Below are positions 1 to 8,630 of a DNA stretch of 64,000 bases, piece by piece (positions within the stretch are counted from its first letter, which is position 1; every line of letters starts with the position of its first letter). The DNA is from an uncultured Flavobacteriales bacterium (GTDB lineage Bacteria; Bacteroidota; Bacteroidia; Flavobacteriales_D; Crocinitomicaceae): contig CALSTG010000001.1 in NCBI GenBank assembly GCA_943789205.1, positions 480,060 to 544,059 on the forward strand, read 5' to 3'. A program made the position numbers and the translations under genes. Below the pieces are notes generated by a model. It had not been told where the DNA came from, searched no databases, and worked only from the letters and a program-made list of their open reading frames with translations.

Positions 1-940
1 TCTCAATATAACATCTCCTATTAATCAATCTTTCACGATTACATCAAGTCCGCAAACCGTTTTATTGACGGGACTTCCCGCTAATGGACAGCCTACAGAT
101 GTATCTGCCTCTTTCAGTTCAAATAATAATTGTTCATTTGATGCCTCAGATGTTTTTACGGCTCCTGAGATTCCCACACTTATAATTACAGATCCGTCTC
201 CAGTATGTGAACCAGAATCTATAAATCTTTTAGATGCCCAGGTTACAGCTGGAAGCACTGGCGGTGTTGAATTTTCTTATTGGACTGATTCAGATGCAAG
301 TGTAGTTTTGGAGGGCGCTACTGCACTCGAAAACTCAGGTACATACTATATTCAAAGTGTTAGTGACATAGGCTGTGTTGCGATTGAACCAGTTGTAATC
401 GCTATTTACCCTACCCCTATTATGCCCGTTGTATCAGATGATGCAACATATTGTAACAATGAAATACCACTTTTAATGGAGGCCCAAGGCAATTCAGGTA
501 ATATTACTTGGTATGCAGATGAAGAATTAAATGAAATTATCAGTAATGAAGCCACATTAGCTCCCAACAATACGCCAGGTTTATTAACGTATTATGTGAC
601 ATCAACAGAAAACAATTGTGAGAGTCCACCGAATAATATTGTAATTGAAATTATTGAATGTGGGATTATTGTTCCTACTGCATTTACTCCGGACGGTGAC
701 AACGTAAATGATTTCTGGAGCTTAGAAAACATTGATGTGATTTATCCCAATAACAAAGTGTTCATATATAACAGGTGGGGAAGTATTATATATGAAAGTC
801 AAGCCGGTAGCTATGAACAATATCCTTGGGATGGTACTTTCAACGGTGAAAAACTTCCGGTTGGATCCTTTTATTTTATCATTGATTATAGCGATGATTA
901 TACAGAAACGAGAAATGGCACGGTATCTATCTTAAAATAA
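1..940 (+). CDS. T9SS type B cargo protein, 3' end (5' truncated by window)
   Basis: The frame is open from base 2, so the gene begins outside the window. The visible 313 residues hold Ig-like or PKD-like Cys-containing segments of the kind found in large Bacteroidota surface proteins. They are followed by a complete type B (gliding-associated, CHU_C) C-terminal sorting domain of about 90 residues, starting near base 670. Its hallmarks are visible: TPDGDNVND, then VFIYNRWG, then YPWDGTFNG, then LPVGSFYF. In this family the domain sends the protein through the type IX secretion system to the cell surface. A TTG at base 65 is not the real start because the frame continues upstream. The substrate or ligand of the protein cannot be told from this fragment. 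Confidence 0.9.
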   Translation, partial: LNITSPINQSFTITSSPQTVLLTGLPANGQPTDVSASFSSNNNCSFDASDVFTAPEIPTLIITDPSPVCEPESINLLDAQVTAGSTGGVEFSYWTDSDASVVLEGATALENSGTYYIQSVSDIGCVAIEPVVIAIYPTPIMPVVSDDATYCNNEIPLLMEAQGNSGNITWYADEELNEIISNEATLAPNNTPGLLTYYVTSTENNCESPPNNIVIEIIECGIIVPTAFTPDGDNVNDFWSLENIDVIYPNNKVFIYNRWGSIIYESQAGSYEQYPWDGTFNGEKLPVGSFYFIIDYSDDYTETRNGTVSILK

Positions 941-965
941 AAAGCCCCCAATTATTGGAGGCTTT
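941..965. terminator. Two-way rho-independent terminator
   Basis: An 11-bp stem with one mismatch (AAAGCCCCCAA / TTGGAGGCTTT) and a 3-base loop lies directly after the stop codon at 940. It sits between two convergent genes, and the A-rich and T-rich flanks let it work on both strands. Confidence 0.8.
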
Positions 966-992
966 CTAAAGAGAAACTAAAACTTAAAGAGA

Positions 993-3170
993 TTATCTCA
1001 CGACCAATTTTCTTGTCGAAACAGTAGATTGGTTTTCTGAGAGATTGATAAAATAAATACCTGGATTTAATGCATTCGTCTGATATTTATCCATCATCGC
1101 TACATCCATTTTTTCTACGAGTTGACCATTTGCATTTATAATAGAAAGCTGATCTAGCTTTTTATTGGTCCATGTCACAGTCGCTACATTCGCTGTAGGA
1201 TTAGGGTACACATTAACCTCATGAGCCTCAGACTCATAAAGCCCTGCTTGACTTAATCCCTCAATTGTTACATTGAGTTCTTCAATACATTGATTCGCAT
1301 CAATGATGACAACTTCATAAAATCCTTCAGAGACATTATATAAATCTTCTGAGGCAGCACCCGTATTCCATTCAAAGGTGTAAGGAGCCATTCCACCAAC
1401 AACAGTAAGGTCTAAAGTAGAAAGTTCATCTTGAAAGCTTGGTTCATCAACAATAAGCTCTGCATCAATTGATTCTGGCTCTAATACTTCATAAGAAACA
1501 AATGTTTGACATCCATTTCCGTCGGTAACAGTTAATCGGTAGGTACCAGCATAAAGCTCGCTGATATCCTCTGAAGTCGGACCATGTAACCATTGATAAG
1601 TGTAATCTGGTGTTCCCTGAATTACAGTGACATCGATTGCACCCGTGGCTAGACCATTACATGTAACATTCTGAATTTCATCTGCAAGTGTAACAGGAGT
1701 CATAGCCTCAATGTCTAAAGATACATCTGAAGTACATCCAAGTGCGTCAGTAACAATTAAAGAGTATGAACCGGAAGGAACATTTACAAGATTTAAATTC
1801 TCAGAACCATTTGACCAAAGTGCAGTATATGGAGCATTACCTCCGATGAGGACTACATCAACATTTCCGCCAACCTGATTACAAGAAACAGTTACCTCTG
1901 TTTCAATCTCGAAAACCGAGAAGCTAGATGCCAATTCTAATGCCGCGGCTGCATTCAATCGACCTGTACCAATCATTCCGATATAATTTGGATTCTCAGC
2001 ATCTACATTTTCAGAAGATGTCTTTAATATATATTCAATATCATCATTACTCAAACAAGGGTTGACATCCAAAATTAATCCTACAGTACCGCTGACAAAA
2101 GGTGCAGCATAAGACGTTCCCGACCCAACAACATTCCAATTCGCTGCAGGACTAATTGTAAGATCATATCCTGGTGCACTTAAATCAACCATTTCATTGT
2201 GCTGATGTGTAGTAGAAGGATTTCCTTCTATTCGTTCATGATTGTCATTAGGTCCTATACTAGTAACAGAGAAAACATGGTCACAAGATGCAGGGTAAAC
2301 TAAACTCTCCGAACCGCCACATGTCGAACCATTACCTGCTGCAGCAACAATAAATGTTCCATTTTCATAAACCTCATCAATAATATCTTGAACATACTGA
2401 CTAAATTCACATCCTGAAGTCCAACTTAGGTTTATTACTCGATAACCAGCGTAAGACGCTGCTAACACCTCATTATAATTCATTTGATAAATTGCTAAAG
2501 AGCTATTGTAACCAATGTGGCTTTGTTCTAATGCGTTATTTGTCGCTCCTCCTGCAATCACTGCGACAGCAGTACCGTGAGATGTAGAAGTATTATTTGA
2601 TGCATCGTAATAAACGACCTGACCAAGAAGCTCTGGGTGATTTACATCTACATTCTGATCAGATATAGCAATAGTTACAGAGGAATCACCAATTGAATAA
2701 TCCCATGCATCTTGCGCATTAATTAGATCTAAAGAATAATCTGAAGTAGCGAGATTGTAATCATTTGGAGTAGCCAACTTTCGATATTGTGGCGCGGATT
2801 CAATCATTGAAAGTGCCTGAATTTGACTTAATTCTCTAATAAGATCTTCCTTATTGAATTCAGCGGTAAATTCATAAACCTTTATTAGCTTTTCAGATCT
2901 TGATGCAGAAACTGCGCGTTGAACATTTGTGATATGTAAAGTCTTCAAAGCTTTATTTAATTCATCATCCACAGAAACAAGTTCTGAAGTCTCATTATAA
3001 TAAGGAATGTTTGCTGAGTTTGATATTGTGACCCAAACCTTATTTGTTTGAGTAGGTTTAATAAGCTCGTTACTTTCTTCTTTAATAGATACAGCATTTG
3101 CCATAAAAGCGAAAAGCGTAATAAAATAAAATGACATCGAAAAAGTTTTAATCAATTTTAAAGTTTTCAT
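993..3170 (-). CDS. Secreted S8 subtilisin-like protease with SprB-like repeats and type A T9SS sorting domain
   Basis: This is a 725-residue preproprotein. Residues 1-26 form a signal peptide ending in ANA. A propeptide-like region is followed by the peptidase S8 domain with the triad in the usual order: Asp171 (ISDQN), His198 (SHGTAVA) and Ser353 (GTSYAAPF). Two or three SprB-like modules of about 70 residues follow, each with a W-S/N/L-x-G core and a VTDxxGC end. The last 75 residues are a type A T9SS sorting domain (VYPNPT, then NPGIYFI, ending KLVVR). The protein is therefore predicted to be exported, released or anchored by PorU, and to cleave extracellular proteins. It converges on the preceding cargo gene and shares its terminator. 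The start has a good signal peptide and no in-frame alternative. Confidence 0.92.
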   Translation of the reverse strand: MKTLKLIKTFSMSFYFITLFAFMANAVSIKEESNELIKPTQTNKVWVTISNSANIPYYNETSELVSVDDELNKALKTLHITNVQRAVSASRSEKLIKVYEFTAEFNKEDLIRELSQIQALSMIESAPQYRKLATPNDYNLATSDYSLDLINAQDAWDYSIGDSSVTIAISDQNVDVNHPELLGQVVYYDASNNTSTSHGTAVAVIAGGATNNALEQSHIGYNSSLAIYQMNYNEVLAASYAGYRVINLSWTSGCEFSQYVQDIIDEVYENGTFIVAAAGNGSTCGGSESLVYPASCDHVFSVTSIGPNDNHERIEGNPSTTHQHNEMVDLSAPGYDLTISPAANWNVVGSGTSYAAPFVSGTVGLILDVNPCLSNDDIEYILKTSSENVDAENPNYIGMIGTGRLNAAAALELASSFSVFEIETEVTVSCNQVGGNVDVVLIGGNAPYTALWSNGSENLNLVNVPSGSYSLIVTDALGCTSDVSLDIEAMTPVTLADEIQNVTCNGLATGAIDVTVIQGTPDYTYQWLHGPTSEDISELYAGTYRLTVTDGNGCQTFVSYEVLEPESIDAELIVDEPSFQDELSTLDLTVVGGMAPYTFEWNTGAASEDLYNVSEGFYEVVIIDANQCIEELNVTIEGLSQAGLYESEAHEVNVYPNPTANVATVTWTNKKLDQLSIINANGQLVEKMDVAMMDKYQTNALNPGIYFINLSENQSTVSTRKLVVR

Positions 3171-3337
3171 ATCGAGTTGTTTTTAAGAGTTGGAACAAAT
3201 CTCCATCAAGTTCTCGAATGAATAAAAGATTTAAGGATGTTAGGATGAAAAATACGAGAGGCTACGAAATAAGAAATACGTAACGCTCCCGGACAATGTA
3301 AGTAAGAATACTTAGCTTCTAATTTAAAGGTTCGTAT

Positions 3338-4414
3338 CTATTTTTGAGAAAAGCGAAATAAAACAATAGCAGCGATACCAAAGAAAACATTAGGAGTCCA
3401 TACTGCTATTAGTGAAGGAAAACCGATATTTAACGCCGCAACGGTTAACATTTTCATTGCGAAAATATAAACAAATACGATTCCTAAGCCAATTGCAATA
3501 TTCACACCTACACCTCCTCTTCGTTTCTGAGAAGCAACGGAAACCCCAATAAGAGTCAATATGTAAGCTGCAAATGGATAGGATGTCCTTTGATGTAATT
3601 CAATTTCGTACAAGGGAACTATAGCCGATCCTTTTGCGCGTTCACGTTTTATGAAGGCTTTTAATTCAGAATAAGACATGGATTCCGCGGTGTTTTCTCG
3701 AAGCGCCATATCTGATATACTAAAATTAAAAGTCGTATCTAAACGCTTTACATGTCTCAGGGCAATGGAGTCGTTGAAGAAGCGTTTTTCATAAAAATCA
3801 TGAAGCTCCCATTTTTTTGAATTTGGTTGATTCAAAGCATATCGAGATTTTAAAAAATAAATTGGCTTTCTGTCTTTAGACCACTTTTGAAATACAAAGT
3901 CATTAACTCTGCCATCACTATTGGTGTAATTTGAAAAATAAACAGATTCTTCTCCTGGAAATTCAGCGTGGTAATCACGAACAACCATAGCATCTCGATA
4001 ATATTTTTCTTCAAATGACAATCGCACCTTATTCGCCCGAGGAACTAAAAAGTGATTGATGCCTAGTGAAAACAGCATTAGTAATGAAGCAGCTATAAAA
4101 TAAGGTCTAAGATACCTTGATAAAGGTTTGCCACTAAACCAAATTGGTATGATTTCAGTATCCTTAGCCATTATTGTTGTAAACCAAATCACAGATAGAA
4201 AAACTATCATTGAAGTGAACATATTCCCATAGAGTATGATAAAATTAATGTAATAGTCAAAAATGATTTCACTTAATGGAGCTTCATTTGATATAAACTC
4301 TCCTAGTTTCTCTGATACATCAAATACAATAGCGAACATCATGATTACCCCCAACATGAAGAAAAATGTTGAAAGAAATTTCTTGATTATATATCGATCT
4401 ATTATAGATAACAT
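3338..4414 (-). CDS. LptF/LptG (YjgP/YjgQ) family permease
   Basis: The product is about 358 residues with the family pattern: two or three N-terminal membrane segments (residues about 12-110), a soluble periplasmic jellyroll-like part (about 120-260) and three C-terminal segments. It begins with the typical DRYIIKKFLSTF motif. LptF and LptG form the membrane part of the ABC system that extracts lipopolysaccharide from the inner membrane and passes it to LptC/A. I cannot decide between LptF and LptG by reading. The ATG at 4414 is preferred over the TTG at 4417. That ATG overlaps the TGA of tgt by one base (TGATG), so the two genes are translationally coupled. Confidence 0.88.
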   Translation of the reverse strand: MLSIIDRYIIKKFLSTFFFMLGVIMMFAIVFDVSEKLGEFISNEAPLSEIIFDYYINFIILYGNMFTSMIVFLSVIWFTTIMAKDTEIIPIWFSGKPLSRYLRPYFIAASLLMLFSLGINHFLVPRANKVRLSFEEKYYRDAMVVRDYHAEFPGEESVYFSNYTNSDGRVNDFVFQKWSKDRKPIYFLKSRYALNQPNSKKWELHDFYEKRFFNDSIALRHVKRLDTTFNFSISDMALRENTAESMSYSELKAFIKRERAKGSAIVPLYEIELHQRTSYPFAAYILTLIGVSVASQKRRGGVGVNIAIGLGIVFVYIFAMKMLTVAALNIGFPSLIAVWTPNVFFGIAAIVLFRFSQK

Positions 4415-5544
4415 CAAAGACGTCTATTCATTTGTTTTACCATTGTGTTTTTCCAAGAATTAAAGCTGCCATCAATAATTCTAGCTCTAGCCTCTTTCAT
4501 AAGTCTAAGGTAAAACGCCAGATTATGAATCGTGGCAATTTGCATTCCTAAAAACTCTCCAGACTTTAATAAATGACGCAAATATGCCTTGGAATAATTT
4601 AAATCAACATAACAATCACTATGCTCATCAATGGCAGAGAAATCCGTAGACCATTTTTTATTTTTAATATTAATGGTTCCATTTGAAGTAAATAATAAAC
4701 CGTGCCTTGCGTTTCTTGAGGGCATGACACAATCAAACATATCAACACCAAGCGCAATGCATTCTAATAAATTCCAGGGTGTACCAACCCCCATTAAATA
4801 CCTTGGCTTTTCCGATGGAAGGATTTCTGTAACCAAAGCTGTCATTTCATAAAGATCTTCCTCAGGTTCTCCTACTGAAAGACCACCGATTGCATTTCCA
4901 ACAGCATCAAAAGAAGAAATAACTTTAGCTGACTCTTGTCTTAAATCTTTATATGTACTTCCTTGAACTATAGGAAATAGCGCTTGATTATAACCATAGC
5001 TGCAAGAAGTCTTTTCCATTTGATCCATACACCTTTTTAACCACCGATGCGTCATTCCCATAGAATTTTTAGCATACGCATAATCACATGGATAAGGGGT
5101 ACACTCATCAAAAGCCATAATAATATCTGCACCTATACTCCTTTGAATATCTATTGCACGCTCAGGCGTAAAGTAATGGTAACTTCCATCAATATGTGAC
5201 TGAAACTTAACACCCTCCTCCGTTATTTTTCTGGAACCTGAAAGTGAGTACACTTGATAACCTCCACTATCCGTAAGAATAGGTCTGTCCCAATTCATAA
5301 ACTTATGCAAACCGCCTGCGCCTTCAATAATATCCATACCAGGTCTCAAAAATAAATGATACGTATTTCCAAGAATAATTTCTGCTTTCACATCCTGCTT
5401 TAGTTCTTTCTGATGCACTCCTTTGACCGTACCTGCTGTACCGACAGGCATAAAGATTGGTGTTTCAATGTCTCCGTGATCAGTTGTTAGTTTTCCGGCA
5501 CGTGCGGCAGAACCTTTATCTTTATTTAAAATGTCGAAGTGCAT
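4414..5544 (-). CDS. tgt: tRNA-guanine transglycosylase (queuine tRNA-ribosyltransferase)
   Basis: This 376-residue enzyme exchanges G34 in GUN anticodons for a queuosine precursor. Both catalytic aspartates are in recognisable motifs: LTDSGGYQV and DMFDCVMPSRNARHG. The family's zinc motif Cys-x-Cys-x2-Cys before YSKAYLRHL is largely missing. The matching stretch reads SDCYVDLNYSKAYLRHL, so only one of the three cysteines remains, while the downstream His (IATIHN) is kept. I recall similar loss in other Bacteroidota but could not check it. The ATG at 5544 gives the family start (FDILNKD); the longer frame to 5571 adds nine unlikely residues. It is first in an operon with the LptF/G gene. Confidence 0.95.
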   Translation of the reverse strand: MHFDILNKDKGSAARAGKLTTDHGDIETPIFMPVGTAGTVKGVHQKELKQDVKAEIILGNTYHLFLRPGMDIIEGAGGLHKFMNWDRPILTDSGGYQVYSLSGSRKITEEGVKFQSHIDGSYHYFTPERAIDIQRSIGADIIMAFDECTPYPCDYAYAKNSMGMTHRWLKRCMDQMEKTSCSYGYNQALFPIVQGSTYKDLRQESAKVISSFDAVGNAIGGLSVGEPEEDLYEMTALVTEILPSEKPRYLMGVGTPWNLLECIALGVDMFDCVMPSRNARHGLLFTSNGTINIKNKKWSTDFSAIDEHSDCYVDLNYSKAYLRHLLKSGEFLGMQIATIHNLAFYLRLMKEARARIIDGSFNSWKNTMVKQMNRRL

Positions 5545-5568
5545 AAAAATGTTAATAACAATATGGGT

Positions 5569-5576
5569 CAAAGATA
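5569..5576 (-). promoter_or_regulatory. Bacteroidota -7 box for tgt
   Basis: TATCTTTG on the minus strand matches TAnnTTTG, with 24 bases to the tgt ATG. No clear -33 TTG at the usual distance. Confidence 0.5.
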
Positions 5577-5619
5577 CATTGAAATCAATTCAAAAGTCAT
5601 ATTTGTAAAAGCAATATAA

Positions 5620-6756
5620 ATGAAACTTCTAAAGCAATATATCAGTGATGACCTTTCAATAATTCTATTGATCATTTTCATGCTAACGCTTATGATTCAA
5701 TTGTATTATGTATTCTCCGTTTTTCTAAAGCTTGCATTTTTTAAAAAAGCATCAAAAATTAACACTGAAATTATACCTATTAGTGTCATAATTTGTGCCC
5801 GTAATGAGAGTGATCAGCTTTTTTTGAATCTACCAAAGATTCTTGAGCAGAATTATGGAGAATTCGAAGTTATAGTAGTAAATCATCAATCGATTGACAA
5901 CAGCAAGGAAATACTTGAGACATTCTCCAAACAATATGCAAACCTAAAAATTGTTGAAATTCAAAATAACAAACACATACGGTCTGGGAAAAAATTACCC
6001 TTAACGATAGGTATAAAAGCTGCAAAATATGAACATCTGCTATTCACAGATGCTGACTGTATGCCATCATCCTCCAAGTGGATTCATCACATGTCCTCAA
6101 AGTTCAACTCTAAAAATATAATTCTTGGCTATGGCCCGCTATATACACATCCTGGTTTTTTAAATAAATTGATTCGTTTTGATACCGCTTGGATTGGAAT
6201 AAATTATTTATCAATGGCACTACACAAAAGACCATATATGGGCGTCGGAAGAAATTTGGCTTATACTCAAGATACTTTTTTTACTACAAACGGATTCAAA
6301 TCACACTATTCTATTGCCTCAGGCGATGATGACTTATTTATTCAAGAGGCCACAAAAAACAAGGAGAATTACACTGTTCAAATTGACCCCGAATCTTATA
6401 TGTTTTCACCTGCAAAACGAACGTTGCAAGAATGGATTAAACAAAAATCGAGACACTTTTCAACGACACCAAAATACAAGTTTATTAAGAAGCTATTGTT
6501 AGCAATCTACCCAATTTCCTTGATTCTGGCTTGGATTTCTTTTGTTTCTTTGATTTTACAGGAGGTTTACACTTTTTACATTGTTGCCGCAATGTTATTA
6601 CTATATGTGATAAAATGGTGCATTCAAGGGAAATGCCTTCTTCAATTACAGGAAAAAAAGTTTGCACTATTTTTTCCTTTTTGGGATATGTTTTATGCAT
6701 TATTTATCCCATTATTATATACTGTTGCAAAAAATAAAAAGAATGCTACATGGTAG
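5620..6756 (+). CDS. Membrane-bound family 2 glycosyltransferase
   Basis: The 378-residue protein has one N-terminal membrane segment (residues about 12-35), a cytoplasmic GT-A domain and about three C-terminal membrane segments (about 290-375). GT2 features visible are the nucleotide-binding start (ISVIICARNE), the metal-binding DxD-type motif (TDADC), an acidic acceptor motif (SGDDDLF) and a QxxRH variant of QxxRW. It should move a sugar from a nucleotide donor to a lipid or polysaccharide acceptor at the inner membrane. Its 3' end overlaps the sigma factor gene by 7 bp, which suggests cotranscription. The specific sugar and acceptor are unknown. Confidence 0.85.
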   Translation: MKLLKQYISDDLSIILLIIFMLTLMIQLYYVFSVFLKLAFFKKASKINTEIIPISVIICARNESDQLFLNLPKILEQNYGEFEVIVVNHQSIDNSKEILETFSKQYANLKIVEIQNNKHIRSGKKLPLTIGIKAAKYEHLLFTDADCMPSSSKWIHHMSSKFNSKNIILGYGPLYTHPGFLNKLIRFDTAWIGINYLSMALHKRPYMGVGRNLAYTQDTFFTTNGFKSHYSIASGDDDLFIQEATKNKENYTVQIDPESYMFSPAKRTLQEWIKQKSRHFSTTPKYKFIKKLLLAIYPISLILAWISFVSLILQEVYTFYIVAAMLLLYVIKWCIQGKCLLQLQEKKFALFFPFWDMFYALFIPLLYTVAKNKKNATW

Positions 6757-7355
6757 AAAAAAGTCATTTATCTGATAAAGCCAAATACGACTTGAGCCTT
6801 GTTGAAGCCGCGATTAAAGGAGATCAGCTTGCTTATGCTGACCTTATGGAGCGTTATCGTGAATCCATCTATTACATGATGCTCAAAATGGTAAAAAACC
6901 CAGATGACGCCGATGATTTAACAATTGAAGCATTTGGAAAAGCATTCAATAGGTTACCGCAGTATTCACCGAGCTTTGCTTTTAGCACATGGTTGTTTAA
7001 AATAGCCTCCAACAACTGTATTGACTTTATCCGAAAAAAGAGAATTAAAGTAACTTCCATGGATACCGGTGTTCGAACAGACAATGGCGATGTTATGCAA
7101 ATCGATGCTAAATCGAACACACCAAACCCAGAAGAAACATTTATACAAGATCAAAGAGTCATACACATGCGACTATTAGTGAGCAAGCTCAAACCAAAAT
7201 ATAGAGACTTAGTAGAAATGCGTTACTTCAAAGAATTGAGCTACGAAGAAATCGCAACAGAGCTAAACTTACCCTTAGGCACTGTGAAAGCTCAGCTTTT
7301 TAGAGCCAGAGATTTTTTAGCAGGAATGGCCGAAAAGACAAAAGACTCCATTTAA
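6750..7355 (+). CDS. ECF-type RNA polymerase sigma factor
   Basis: The 201-residue protein has sigma-70 region 2 (residues about 25-95, with DADDLTIEAFGKAF and the WLFKIASNNCIDFIRKKR core) and region 4 (about 140-195, with the helix-turn-helix ELSYEEIATELNLPLGTVKAQL). Regions 1 and 3 are absent, as in the ECF group. No anti-sigma factor with membrane segments lies next to it: the neighbours are a glycosyltransferase (7-bp overlap) and rsmG, whose ATG abuts its stop. This placement matches housekeeping ECF factors found constitutively in Bacteroidota, though its regulon cannot be read from the window. Confidence 0.92.
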   Translation: MVEKSHLSDKAKYDLSLVEAAIKGDQLAYADLMERYRESIYYMMLKMVKNPDDADDLTIEAFGKAFNRLPQYSPSFAFSTWLFKIASNNCIDFIRKKRIKVTSMDTGVRTDNGDVMQIDAKSNTPNPEETFIQDQRVIHMRLLVSKLKPKYRDLVEMRYFKELSYEEIATELNLPLGTVKAQLFRARDFLAGMAEKTKDSI

Positions 7356-7970
7356 ATGGATGAGATCAGAAGATATTTTCCAGAATTTTCATCCAAACAA
7401 CATGAACAACTCGATCAGTTAACCGAAATATATGAAGAATGGAATGCTAAAATAAATGTTATATCTCGCAAAGACATGATGCATTTCAGAGAACGACACG
7501 TACTTCATTCTCTTGGTATTCAGAAATTTGCGGGTTTTGAAAAAGGTAGTAATATCCTTGATATCGGTACTGGTGGAGGATTCCCAGGTGTTCCTCTAGC
7601 TATTGCAAACCCTGAATGTAACTTCACGCTTCTTGATTCAATAGGTAAAAAATTAAAGGTCATTGAAGAAGTTAAACATCAACTGAACCTCAAAAACATA
7701 ACAACGATTCATTCAAGGGTAGAAGATCATGATGGCCATTACAACTATATTGTAAGTAGAGCTGTTACTAACATGCCGAGCTTTATGAAACTAACTAGAC
7801 ACCTTTCTATTAAAGAAAATAAAACCTTCAAAGGACTATTTTATTTAAAAGGCGGTGACTTCAACGATGAATTAAGAAAAGTCAAAATGAAATTCAAAAT
7901 TTATGACTTAAACAAAAGTTTCGAAACGGCATTTTTTGAAACCAAAAAAGTGGTTGAGTTAAGGTATTAA
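7356..7970 (+). CDS. rsmG: 16S rRNA (guanine527-N7)-methyltransferase RsmG
   Basis: The 204-residue SAM-dependent methyltransferase (GidB family) methylates G527 of 16S rRNA. The SAM-binding loop is clear (NILDIGTGGGFPGVPLAI, near residues 64-82), preceded by the family segment NVISRKD and followed by VSRAV. Length is close to that of E. coli RsmG (207). The ATG directly follows the sigma factor TAA with no gap, and the 3' end overlaps the convergent apaG by 4 bp. Confidence 0.95.
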   Translation: MDEIRRYFPEFSSKQHEQLDQLTEIYEEWNAKINVISRKDMMHFRERHVLHSLGIQKFAGFEKGSNILDIGTGGGFPGVPLAIANPECNFTLLDSIGKKLKVIEEVKHQLNLKNITTIHSRVEDHDGHYNYIVSRAVTNMPSFMKLTRHLSIKENKTFKGLFYLKGGDFNDELRKVKMKFKIYDLNKSFETAFFETKKVVELRY

Positions 7971-8353
7971 TTTAAGAGCACCGGATAAATCAAACTGAAA
8001 GCAGGAATATCTGCATAAAATAGCTCCTCAGAAGTAAGGTCCTTGAAAAAGAACTTTCCATACATCATACCCATAGAAACAATCAATTCACAACCGCTAG
8101 TGTAACTAAATTCTTGTCCAGGCATAAGCGTTGGAGTTTCACCAACAACGCCCTCCCCACTGATTGTTGAAATTCCATGTAATAAATGAAGTACATGCCA
8201 CTCCCGAGAAAGCAGCTGCACTGGATAGCTCAGACGATTTCGGATAGTAATTTCATAATTATAAAAGAAATTGGAATCTGCTTCTGTGAACAAATCATTT
8301 CTGAACCAACTCGATACTGAGATTTCAATGCCTTTAGTTTGAGTGTGCGTCAT
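7967..8353 (-). CDS. apaG: ApaG domain protein
   Basis: This 128-residue protein is a single ApaG (DUF525) beta-sandwich with the family motifs: NRLSYPVQLLSREWH, GEGVVGETPTLMPGQEF and the MYGKFFF segment. The family is linked to Co2+/Mg2+ handling and diadenosine-tetraphosphate phenotypes in gamma-proteobacteria; its biochemical role is not settled. It converges on rsmG with a 4-bp overlap and is divergent from the nqr operon. Confidence 0.92.
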   Translation of the reverse strand: MTHTQTKGIEISVSSWFRNDLFTEADSNFFYNYEITIRNRLSYPVQLLSREWHVLHLLHGISTISGEGVVGETPTLMPGQEFSYTSGCELIVSMGMMYGKFFFKDLTSEELFYADIPAFSLIYPVLLN

Positions 8354-8508
8354 GAAATAAAGTTATTCTATTCTTATCAAATATCCATAACAATAAATGA
8401 ATTTAAATAGAGAATACGCAGTATTTGCCTATAAATGACTAAAAAATGTAGTATTCAATTGAATAAAACATGGCTTTTACGTTTAAAAAGATGAATTCAT
8501 TTCAGGAC

Positions 8509-8523
8509 TAACAAATATTGTTA
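8509..8523. repeat. Perfect palindrome 1 upstream of nqrA
   Basis: TAACAA-ATA-TTGTTA: 6-bp arms around 3 bases, in the 277-bp gap between apaG and nqrA, about 75 bases upstream of the predicted nqrA -7 box. Possible operator. Confidence 0.5.
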
Positions 8524-8541
8524 TTTAGAACAATTCTAAAT
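8523..8541. promoter_or_regulatory. Perfect palindrome 2 upstream of nqrA (Fur/PerR-like dyad)
   Basis: ATTTAGAA-CAA-TTCTAAAT has 8-bp arms around 3 bases and abuts the first palindrome. The core TTAGAACAATTCTAA differs at one base from the symmetric 7-1-7 form TTAGAATnATTCTAA used by Fur-family regulators such as PerR. Regulator identity is inference. Confidence 0.45.
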
Positions 8542-8597
8542 TATTATTTAAGGGTATATTATTTACCACCTTGTCCTTACTACGCTTAGGAATTTCG

Positions 8598-8605
8598 TAA
8601 TTTTG
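8598..8605 (+). promoter_or_regulatory. Bacteroidota -7 box for the nqr operon
   Basis: TAATTTTG matches TAnnTTTG and ends 25 bases before the nqrA ATG. A TTG at 8571-8573 lies 24 bases upstream, slightly longer than the usual -33 spacing. Confidence 0.6.
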
Positions 8606-8630
8606 TCATCTAATTATAATTGCAATTTTC

